From: Propionivibrio sp.
GTDB lineage: Bacteria; Pseudomonadota; Gammaproteobacteria; Burkholderiales; Rhodocyclaceae
Reading direction: 5' to 3'
NCBI GenBank assembly: GCA_003249625.1
Contig: QKII01000148.1
Location: forward strand, 1-8,464
Length of the DNA stretch: 8,464 nt
Shown here: positions 1 to 5,528 of the stretch, piece after piece
How positions within the stretch are numbered: position 1 is the first letter of the stretch
How the letters are laid out: every line of letters starts with the position of its first letter
Position numbers and translations under genes: made by a program
The notes under the pieces: generated by a model
The model's input: the letters and a program-made list of their open reading frames with translations, nothing else
The model's database searches: none
What the model was told of the DNA's origin: nothing

Positions 1-471
1 GTGCAATACACTGAATACGCGTGGGCCGGGTTGTTTTCCGGAAGCAGCACGTTCGACTCATTCCTTTTCACTGCCCGCACCACAACCTCCGGCGACACTG
101 TGCCAGGATGGGGACTGCCGGGCCTCGGCGCTGGTGTGACGCTGACACCCTCCACGACAGAGATCATTGACGGCGGTCCCATTTTCTCGCCGCTGGGAGA
201 ATCCTCGGGCGCCTGCTACGGTGGTTCAGGCAACGGTTGCGGCTATACCGACTGGATCAAGATGGAATACACGTTCACCGCAGCGGGCACATACTCGCTC
301 GGGTTCGGAGTCACGAATGCACTAGACACCGCATACCAAACGGCTTTCGCGATCGCTGGCGTGGCTATCAACGACGTCCCCATCAACGAGACGCCGGAAC
401 CCGCGTCGTTGGCACTGATCGGTCTTGGCTTGGCCGGTCTCGGCGCACTGCGTCGTCGCAAGAACGCCTGA
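1..471 (+). CDS. PEP-CTERM sorting domain protein (5' end outside window)
   Basis: An exported surface or extracellular protein of unknown specific function, handled by the exosortase/PEP-CTERM system. The last 26 residues show the full tripartite tail: the Pro-Glu-Pro motif (residues 132-134 of the visible frame), a hydrophobic Leu/Gly/Ala helix (137-150) and a basic end (RRRK, 151-154). The body before the tail is rich in Gly, Ser and Thr, with two cysteines in a Gly/Ser-rich loop (near 72-80), as is common in these low-complexity exported proteins. The frame is open from base 1. The GTG there has no visible ribosome binding site and no signal peptide follows it, so it is probably an internal codon and the N-terminus lies upstream. 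I do not recognise the ectodomain family. The tail implies that the genome encodes an exosortase (EpsH/XrtA type) and probably an exopolysaccharide locus elsewhere. Confidence 0.85.
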   Translation: MQYTEYAWAGLFSGSSTFDSFLFTARTTTSGDTVPGWGLPGLGAGVTLTPSTTEIIDGGPIFSPLGESSGACYGGSGNGCGYTDWIKMEYTFTAAGTYSLGFGVTNALDTAYQTAFAIAGVAINDVPINETPEPASLALIGLGLAGLGALRRRKNA

Positions 472-472
472 G

Positions 473-517
473 GAGCCGCAAGGCTCGCTGGGAACGGAGC
501 TCGCGACGCTTCGCTCC
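473..517. other. two small hairpins after the PEP-CTERM gene
   Basis: Directly after the stop codon, GAGCC (473-477) and GGCTC (482-486) form a 5-bp stem closed by a GCAA (GNRA-type) tetraloop. GGAGC (496-500) and GCTCC (513-517) can form a second stem with a 12-nt loop. Neither is followed by a T-run. They may be a 3' RNA stabiliser or part of a REP-like palindromic element, but the copy number in the genome cannot be judged from here. Confidence 0.4.
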
Positions 518-521
518 CCGG

Positions 522-556
522 AAAAACCCCGCAAAAAATACTCGCGGGGTTTTTTT
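522..556. terminator. bidirectional rho-independent terminator
   Basis: AAAAACCCCGC (522-532) is perfectly complementary to GCGGGGTTTTT (544-554): an 11-bp stem with an 11-nt loop. A run of seven T (550-556) lies on the right and runs of A on the left. It therefore reads as an intrinsic terminator for the plus-strand PEP-CTERM gene. It can serve equally for the minus-strand transcript, whose last coding base is at 561. Its position between two converging genes fits this double role. Confidence 0.85.
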
Positions 557-1056
557 GCCGTCAGGACTCCGCCTCGATCTGTTCGGACAGGAAAAGCCAG
601 GTCTCTTCGCACTCGGCCAAAGCATCGTTGACCGCTTGCAATTCCAGCCCGAGTTCGCCGATTTCCTGCGGCGACAACGGTTCCGACAGACGCCCCTCAA
701 GATCGGCTCGCTGGATTTCAAGTGCCGCCATGCGCTGTTCGGCCTTGGCCAGATCGCGCTTCATCGCCTTCATCTGCGGCGTGATCTTCTTGTTCGCCGG
801 CGGCGGCGCGACGACCGGAGCAGCGTTTTTTTCTTCTTTCAAACTGACCTTCAGTTCCTCCCGCGCCCGCCGAGCTTCTTCGAGCAGATACGTTTGGTAA
901 TCGTCAAGGTCGCCGTCGAACGGTGTGACGCCGCCACGCGAGACCAGCCAGAACTCGTCGCAAACCGAGCGCAGCAGTGCGCGGTCGTGACTGACAAGCA
1001 TCAATGTGCCTTCAAATTCATTGAGCGCCACAGCCAGCGCTTCGCGCGTAGTCAGA

Positions 1057-1091
1057 TCGAGGTGGTTGGTCGGTTCGTCGAGCAGCAGCAG
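1057..1091. repeat. 35-nt direct repeat, copy in NBD2 (Walker B)
   Basis: Identical over 35 nt to 1929-1963. Both copies encode the LLLLDEPTNHLD Walker B/D-loop segment of the two nucleotide-binding domains, with the same codons. It is an internal repeat of the tandem-domain gene, not a mobile repeat. Confidence 0.9.
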
Positions 1092-1190
1092 ATTCGGGCG
1101 CTGCCAGACGAGCATGGCCAGGACAAGCCGCGCCTTTTCGCCGCCACTCATCGTGCCGACCGGCTGCTTGACCATGTCACCAGTGAAATT

Positions 1191-1198
1191 GAACCCTG
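1191..1198 (-). other. frame-breaking junction in the ABC-F gene
   Basis: On the coding strand the last correct codon of frame 1 is CAG (1198-1196). Two bases GG (1195-1194) follow, then TTC (1193-1191), the first recognisable codon of the resumed frame (Phe-Asn-Phe-Thr-Gly-Asp). An independent check agrees: the two identical 35-nt Walker B copies in this gene lie 872 nt apart, which is 2 modulo 3, so the intact gene must have lost 1 modulo 3 bases between them. A 22-nt loss restores a spacing of 894, a multiple of three. Confidence 0.8.
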
Positions 1199-1928
1199 TT
1201 CGCGGCCCGACTCTCCTTCCGGCAATGCTTCTTTGGCCAAGCGCACCATGTGTTCGAGCGGATTGTCCTGCGGACGCAGCACATCCAGTTCTTGCTGGGC
1301 GAAGTAGCCGATCGACAGCCCTTTGCCCTCGGTAACCGTGCCGCCGAGCGGCGCCAGAACGCGAGCGACGGTTTTCACCAGCGTCGACTTGCCTTGCCCG
1401 TTGGCCCCGAGGATGCCGATGCGCTGGCCGGCGTTCACCGTCCGCGTCGCCTTGCGCACGATCACTGTTGGCGGCGTGCCGGCCGGGGCTTCCTCCGCCG
1501 GCGGGTAACCGCAGTCGGCATCGCGCAGGACCAGCATCGGGTTGGGCAGGTTGGCCGGCTCCTTGAACTCGAAAGAAAAGTCGGCACTCGTTAGCACCGG
1601 CGCGATCTTCTCCATGCGCTCCAGCGCCTTGACCCGGCTTTGCGCCTGCTTGGCCTTGGTCGCCTTGGCCTTGAATCGGTCGATGAATTTCTGCAGGTGA
1701 GCGATCTTTTCCTGCTGCTTCGCGTAGGCGTTCTGCTGCAGTTCGATCTGCTGCGCCCGCGTTTCCTCGAAGGTGCTGTAGTTGCCGCCATAGCGAGTCA
1801 ACTGGCCGCTATCGATGTGCAGCGTGACGTTGGTGATCGCGTCGAGGAACTCACGGTCGTGACTGATGACGAGCAGCGTGCCGTCGTAGCGTTTCAGCCA
1901 CGATTCGAGCCAGACCAGTGCATCAAGG

Positions 1929-1963
1929 TCGAGGTGGTTGGTCGGTTCGTCGAGCAGCAGCAG
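1929..1963. repeat. 35-nt direct repeat, copy in NBD1 (Walker B)
   Basis: Partner of 1057-1091, identical over 35 nt and 872 nt away in the same orientation. Identity at the synonymous positions suggests recent gene conversion between the two domains, or shared strong codon preference. Confidence 0.9.
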
Positions 1964-2470
1964 GTCGGACGGACACATCAGCGCCCGCGCCAGCTGCAGG
2001 CGCATCCGCCAGCCACCGGAGAAGCTGTTGACCGGCCGGTCGAGTTCAGTCGTCTTGAAGCCGAGGCCAAGGATCAGCGCCTGCGCGCGCGCCTCGGCGT
2101 CGTGCGAACCGGCGTCGTGCAGCACCATATAGGCGTGCGCCATGCGCTCGCCGTCGCCCGAGGCTTCGGCAGCAGCAACTTCCTCCTGCGCTGCCGCCAG
2201 CGCTGAATCGCCGGCAACGACGAAATCGGTCGCGCGTTGGGCCGTTTCCGGCATCTCCTGCGCCACTTGCGCAATACGCCAGCCCGGCGGCATCGCGAAC
2301 TCGCCACCATCCTCGTGCAGAGTTCCGTTGATCAGCGCGAAGAGCGACGACTTGCCCGCCCCGTTGCGCCCGACCAGGCCGACCTTCTCGCCGGGATTGA
2401 TGACCGCCGACGCGGCGTCAAGCAGCACCTTGGCGCCGCGACGCAGGTTGACGCCCTTGAGGACGATCAT

Positions 2471-3337
2471 CTACTTGAAGACCACAGTCTTGTTGCCGTG
2501 CACCAGAACGCGATCTTCCAGGTGATAGCGCAGACCGCGTGCGAGGACGGCCTTCTCGATGTCCTTGCCGTAGCGCACCATGTCATCGACCGAATCGGAG
2601 TGGTCGATGCGAATCACGTCCTGCTCGATGATCGGGCCCTGGTCGAGTTCGCTGGTCACGTAGTGGCAGGTCGCGCCGATCAGCTTGACGCCGCGCTGGT
2701 ACGCCTGATGGTAGGGCTTGGCGCCGACGAAACTGGGCAGGAACGAGTGATGGATGTTGAGAATCTGGCCGGGATAGTCGCGGCACATGTCCGGCGGGAT
2801 GATCTGCATGTAGCGCGCCAGCACCATCGTGTCGCCGCGCACTTCCTCGTACAGCCGGCGAATCTCCGCGTAGGCCGCTTCCTTGTTGTCCGCTGTCACC
2901 GGCACGTGATGGAAGGGAATGCCGTGCCACTCGACGAAGCCGCGGAAGGTATCGTGGTTCGAGATGATGCACGGAATCTCGATGTCCAGCTCTTTCGATT
3001 GCCAGCGCGCCAGCAGATCGTACAAGCAGTGCTCCTGCTTGCTGACCATGACTACCACGCGCTTCTTCACCGCCGAATCATTGATCTTCCACTGCATCTG
3101 CATTTCTTCGGCGATGGGCCGGAAACGCTCGCGGAACTCGGCAAGGTGGAACGGCAGCGAATCGGCCTTGATGTCGATGCGCATGAAATACCGGCTGTCA
3201 CCGTCGTTGTTGTCCGAGTGATAGCGCGATTCGAGAATCCAGCCGTGGTGTTCGGCAATGAAACTGGCGACACGGGCGACGATACCGACGCGGTCGGGGC
3301 AGGAGGCAGAAAGGGTGAAGTAGCGTTGCGAATACAT
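2471..3337 (-). CDS. purU: formyltetrahydrofolate deformylase
   Basis: A cytosolic enzyme that hydrolyses 10-formyl-THF to formate and THF. It balances the one-carbon pool and supplies formate, for example to PurT. At 288 aa it has the usual family length. An N-terminal ACT domain (about residues 7-85, starting with SCPDRVGIVARV) is followed by the formyltransferase-type catalytic domain (about 92-288). The expected catalytic triad is visible: Asn194 and His196 in NIHHSFLPSF, and Asp232 in ELDQGPI. The ATG at 3337 lies 8 nt after the thrH stop codon, and only a weak AAGG-like ribosome binding site within the end of thrH precedes it. The TAG stop directly abuts the ATG of the ABC-F gene. Translational coupling along thrH-purU-ABC-F is therefore likely. 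ACT domains in this family bind regulatory amino acids (Met/Gly in E. coli PurU). Whether that holds here cannot be seen. Confidence 0.95.
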   Translation of the reverse strand: MYSQRYFTLSASCPDRVGIVARVASFIAEHHGWILESRYHSDNNDGDSRYFMRIDIKADSLPFHLAEFRERFRPIAEEMQMQWKINDSAVKKRVVVMVSKQEHCLYDLLARWQSKELDIEIPCIISNHDTFRGFVEWHGIPFHHVPVTADNKEAAYAEIRRLYEEVRGDTMVLARYMQIIPPDMCRDYPGQILNIHHSFLPSFVGAKPYHQAYQRGVKLIGATCHYVTSELDQGPIIEQDVIRIDHSDSVDDMVRYGKDIEKAVLARGLRYHLEDRVLVHGNKTVVFK

Positions 3338-3345
3338 GGTAGAGG

Positions 3346-3960
3346 TCAGCCTTCGATACGGGCAAAGGCGTTGTCGATCTGTTCGCGGAGTTCAGCGTAG
3401 GTGCGGGTCACCGGATACTGCGGGAACTCGCGGATGACGTTCTCCGGCGGGTGGAAGAGGATGCCGGCATGCGCTTCGGCCAGCATCTTGGTGTCGTTGT
3501 ACGAGTCGCCGGCGGCAACGACCGAGAAGTTCATTTCGCGGAAACGCTTGACGGCCTCGCGCTTCTGCTCGGGCATGCGCAGGTGGTAATCGACCACCAC
3601 GCCGTTGGCGTCCGTTTCGAGGCTGTGGCAGAACAGCGTCGGCCAGGCCAGTTGGCGCATCAGCGGATGAGCAAACTCGTAGAACGTATCCGACAGGATG
3701 ATCACCTCATAGTCTTCGCGCAGCTTGTCGAGGAATTCGCGCGCGCCAGGCAAGGGCCCCATCTCGCAGATGACCTTCTGGATGTCCGGCAAGCCGAGCT
3801 TTTTCTCGGCCAGGATATCCAGCCGGAACTTCATCAGCTTGTCGTAATCCGGCTCGTCACGCGTCGTGCGGCGAAGTTCCGGAATGCCAGTGCGCTCGGA
3901 GAACGCGATCCAGATTTCAGGGACCAGCACGCCTTCAAGGTCGAGGCAGACGATTTTCAC
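3346..3960 (-). CDS. thrH: phosphoserine phosphatase / homoserine phosphotransferase (ThrH)
   Basis: A cytosolic HAD-superfamily enzyme. The Pseudomonas ThrH family dephosphorylates phosphoserine and can transfer the phosphate to homoserine, linking serine and threonine synthesis. At 204 aa it is about the length of P. aeruginosa ThrH. HAD motif I is DLEGVLVPEIW with nucleophile Asp7. The usual second Asp is Glu9, which is typical of ThrH rather than SerB. Motif II is SDT (90-92), motif III is Lys133, and motif IV is GDSYND (151-156). The conserved C-terminal segment AGILFHPPENVIREFPQ is also present. I chose the GTG at 3960 because GGGAG sits 7 nt upstream, the product begins exactly where the family begins, and the only longer start is a TTG at 4005 without support. 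It is the first gene of the thrH-purU-ABC-F unit. Serine made here could feed the folate pool that PurU adjusts, but this is an inference from adjacency. Confidence 0.9.
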   Translation of the reverse strand: MKIVCLDLEGVLVPEIWIAFSERTGIPELRRTTRDEPDYDKLMKFRLDILAEKKLGLPDIQKVICEMGPLPGAREFLDKLREDYEVIILSDTFYEFAHPLMRQLAWPTLFCHSLETDANGVVVDYHLRMPEQKREAVKRFREMNFSVVAAGDSYNDTKMLAEAHAGILFHPPENVIREFPQYPVTRTYAELREQIDNAFARIEG

Positions 3961-3961
3961 G

Positions 3962-3999
3962 GAATACTCCCAAAAGGTTGGCGAAAAAACGGAGTATTC
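3962..3999. promoter_or_regulatory. 9-bp inverted repeat over the thrH start region
   Basis: GAATACTCC (3962-3970) and GGAGTATTC (3991-3999) are perfect inverted copies separated by 20 nt. In the thrH transcript the proximal arm contains the GGAG ribosome binding site and ends one base before the GTG start. The distal arm overlaps the TAGAAT -10-like box. It is either a DNA operator for a dimeric regulator or, if transcription starts further upstream, a hairpin that hides the ribosome binding site. Confidence 0.5.
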
Positions 4000-4001
4000 T
4001 A
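3996..4001 (-). promoter_or_regulatory. possible sigma70 -10 box for thrH-purU
   Basis: TAGAAT on the minus strand matches 5 of 6 positions of TATAAT. A start about 7 nt downstream would give a leader of roughly 29 nt before the GTG at 3960. No convincing -35 box lies 16-18 bp upstream; that stretch is a G/C run, so either an activator is needed or the box is chance. Confidence 0.35.
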
Positions 4002-4015
4002 CCAAAAGCCGCCAT

Positions 4016-4029
4016 CCCCCCGGAGGGGG
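4016..4029 (-). terminator. weak G/C hairpin after ispE
   Basis: On the minus strand CCCCC-TCC-GGGGG forms a compact 5-bp G/C stem with a 3-nt loop, about 27 nt after the ispE stop codon. The bases after it contain only a short TTTT about 10 nt further on. It may attenuate read-through into thrH but is not a textbook intrinsic terminator. Confidence 0.3.
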
Positions 4030-4055
4030 TTAACCGTGCTGCGACAGCCCCGATG

Positions 4056-4913
4056 TCAGGCGCACAATGCAGCCAGAGGATGTTCACGAAGGCCTGGCGC
4101 AACCCAGCCCCGCATATCGGCAGGCAGTTCAGCCAGGACAGAGCGAGCATCGTCCTCGCACTCGAAAGCGGCGAAGACGCATGCGCCGGAGCCAGTCATC
4201 CGTGCCTCGGCAAACCGCGACAGCCACTGCAGGTGTCGGGCGATTTCAGGAAAACGGGCAACGGCAACTGTTTGCAAATCGTTATCGCCAAATCCCGGCA
4301 TCCAGTCATTGGCATTTATCGCCGGCGTATCGCGGCGGAGTTCCGGCGAACGGAAAATATCCACGGTCGGCACCTGCACCGGCGGCTCGAGTACCACGTA
4401 CCACGCCGGCGGCACCACCACCGGCACCAGTTCCTCGCCCACCCCCTCGGCGAAGGCGTTCCGGCCGAAAACGAAGACCGGAACGTCCGCGCCCAGCGTC
4501 AGCCCGATTTCCTGAAGGCACTGGCGCGGCAAACCCAACTGCCAGAGATGGTTTAGCGCCACCAAGACCGTGGCCGCATCGGAACTGCCACCGCCGAGAC
4601 CGCCCCCCATCGGCAGACGCTTCTCGACAGCAATTTCGACGCCCTGACGGCAACCGGTTTCTACCTGCAACAGGCGCGCCGCGCGCACTGTCAGGTCGCT
4701 TTCCGGCGGCACCCCGGGCAACGGCCGCGCCAACGTCACCGCGCCGTCATCGCGCCGCGAGAAGCTCAACTGATCGCCATACCCGACGAACCGGAACAGC
4801 GTTTGCAGAAGGTGATAGCCATCGGCCCGCCGGCCGACCACGTGCAGGAACAGGTTTAGTTTCGCTGGCGCCGGGTAGGCGCTCGACCAGGTCCATTGCT
4901 CGGAAGGGTTCAT
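4056..4913 (-). CDS. ispE: 4-diphosphocytidyl-2-C-methyl-D-erythritol kinase
   Basis: A GHMP-family kinase of the MEP isoprenoid pathway. It phosphorylates the 2-hydroxyl of CDP-methylerythritol with ATP in the cytosol. From the ATG at 4913 the product is 285 aa, the normal size. The N-terminal motif [12 protein letters not shown] contains the catalytic Lys18 (Lys10 in E. coli). The ATP-binding glycine loop is [14 protein letters not shown] (101-114), the catalytic Asp143 lies in [11 protein letters not shown], and the C-terminal GHMP motif is [10 protein letters not shown] (239-248). The start is not certain. An ATG at 4946 would overlap lolB by 19 nt without a ribosome binding site, while the ATG at 4913 lies 14 nt after the lolB stop and fits the family N-terminus better. 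The order lolB-ispE is the standard proteobacterial one and suggests co-transcription with the TPR gene. Confidence 0.95.
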   Translation of the reverse strand: MNPSEQWTWSSAYPAPAKLNLFLHVVGRRADGYHLLQTLFRFVGYGDQLSFSRRDDGAVTLARPLPGVPPESDLTVRAARLLQVETGCRQGVEIAVEKRLPMGGGLGGGSSDAATVLVALNHLWQLGLPRQCLQEIGLTLGADVPVFVFGRNAFAEGVGEELVPVVVPPAWYVVLEPPVQVPTVDIFRSPELRRDTPAINANDWMPGFGDNDLQTVAVARFPEIARHLQWLSRFAEARMTGSGACVFAAFECEDDARSVLAELPADMRGWVAPGLREHPLAALCA

Positions 4914-4927
4914 GTTGAAAACTTTCG

Positions 4928-5518
4928 TTACGGCAGACGCGTCCATTCGTCTATACGCAGGCGCAGTTCGAAAACTCCGATCCGCTCGGCGAATAACCGC
5001 CCGGGCAAAGCATCCGGCGCATCGCTGTCGTACTCATAATTGACCCGCCAGTCTTCATGACGCATGGAAACTGGCCGACCGAGGGCATCGCTCTCCGCGA
5101 TGCGTTCAGGTACTAGGCGGCCGCGCACCCAATCGGCCAGCAGTGCAAGCGGAAGGCGGTAGCCGAGCACCTGCTCGGTCAGCGATTCGGTGTCCGCTGC
5201 GGAATACGTCTTGCCGTCGCTGGTCGTCAGAGAGGCACTGCGCGCGTCCGCGACGATTTCAGCAACGCCCTGCCCAAACGGCGAGGAGAGCACGACATCA
5301 TCGCTACCACCCGCATGCCTCCAGCGCAGGCGACCGGAATGGCTCTGCTCGTCCTGGCGCAGTGAAAATCGCCCTTCGATGATGAAATCGTCGAGGGTAT
5401 CTCTGGAGAGGAGTACGGCTTCAGAAGTGGACGTCGGCAGCGCCGCACAACCGGCGAGCAGCAACGCGGACACAAGAACGACAATGCGGAACAGCGCCCG
5501 CTGCAAAAATGAACGCAT
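4928..5518 (-). CDS. lolB: outer membrane lipoprotein insertion protein LolB
   Basis: An outer-membrane lipoprotein that accepts lipoproteins from the periplasmic carrier LolA and inserts them into the inner leaflet of the outer membrane. At 196 aa it is close to the family length. The N-terminus has basic residues, a hydrophobic stretch and the lipobox LLAGC, with Cys24 as the lipidated residue and Ala at +2, which agrees with outer-membrane sorting. The region after residue 45 ([22 protein letters not shown]) is the typical start of the LolB beta-barrel fold. The middle part matches too: [10 protein letters not shown], and [15 protein letters not shown] in the lipid-binding area. The gene lies 10 nt after the TPR gene and 14 nt before the ispE start. 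No good ribosome binding site precedes the ATG, which suggests coupling to the upstream gene. The sequence is divergent, as is usual for LolB, but context and lipobox make the call firm. Confidence 0.9.
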   Translation of the reverse strand: MRSFLQRALFRIVVLVSALLLAGCAALPTSTSEAVLLSRDTLDDFIIEGRFSLRQDEQSHSGRLRWRHAGGSDDVVLSSPFGQGVAEIVADARSASLTTSDGKTYSAADTESLTEQVLGYRLPLALLADWVRGRLVPERIAESDALGRPVSMRHEDWRVNYEYDSDAPDALPGRLFAERIGVFELRLRIDEWTRLP

Positions 5519-5528
5519 GATTCAGATA

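Larger units (their letters stand above)
561..2470 (-). pseudogene. yheS: ABC-F family ATPase (YheS-like), broken by a small internal deletion
   Basis: A soluble tandem-ATPase protein of the ABC-F family, which acts on ribosomes rather than in membrane transport. The first frame (1148-2470, 440 codons) has NBD1: Walker A GRNGAGKS (34-41), signature SGG (151-153), DEPTNHLD (174-181) and SHDR (203-206). A Lys/Gln-rich helical linker (about 235-285) and the NBD2 Walker A GANGQGKS (355-362) follow. NBD2 continues in another frame (up to 1193, ending at 561) with MSGGEKARLVL, a second LLLLDEPTNHLD, SHDR and a charged C-terminal helical region. The E. coli YheS family has a conserved stretch of the type LRDYLGGFGF before the second signature. 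Here the first frame is collinear to Q425 and the second resumes at Phe-Asn-Phe, so about eight codons are reduced to two bases, a net loss of about 22 nt. The predicted 440-aa product has only half of NBD2. The gene starts at the base after the purU stop codon, so it was probably translationally coupled. Loss of function or an assembly error are both possible; the family call is secure. Confidence 0.85.

Noticed and set aside
561..1175. Independent 204-aa protein starting at the ATG at 1175
   Set aside because: It begins just before the second signature motif, lacks a Walker A, and has no ribosome binding site. It is the remnant of the interrupted ABC-F gene.
1170..1200. Programmed ribosomal frameshift in the ABC-F gene
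   Set aside because: No slippery heptamer is seen, and a frameshift would not restore the roughly seven conserved residues that are also missing.
237..1307. Plus-strand open frame of 356 codons
   Set aside because: It overlaps the PEP-CTERM gene, the terminator and the antisense of the ABC-F gene. An arginine-rich translation without motifs marks it as a shadow frame.
2237..3400. Long open frame (387 codons) on the plus strand
   Set aside because: It lies antisense to purU and the start of the ABC-F gene, which show full family motifs. The translation has no recognisable domain and is a by-product of GC-rich third positions.
3961..4005. TTG start at 4005 for thrH
   Set aside because: It adds 15 residues absent from the family, lacks a ribosome binding site and would overlap the promoter-like box. 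The GTG at 3960 has GGGAG at good spacing.
3961..4055. tRNA or small RNA gene in the ispE-thrH gap
   Set aside because: I looked for a cloverleaf, since tRNA-Gln often follows ispE. There is no T-loop GTTCRA-like sequence and no acceptor stem, only the short G/C hairpin and the inverted repeat.
3451..4918. Plus-strand open frames opposite thrH and ispE
   Set aside because: They are antisense to genes with intact catalytic motifs. The translations are Arg/Pro-rich and low in complexity.
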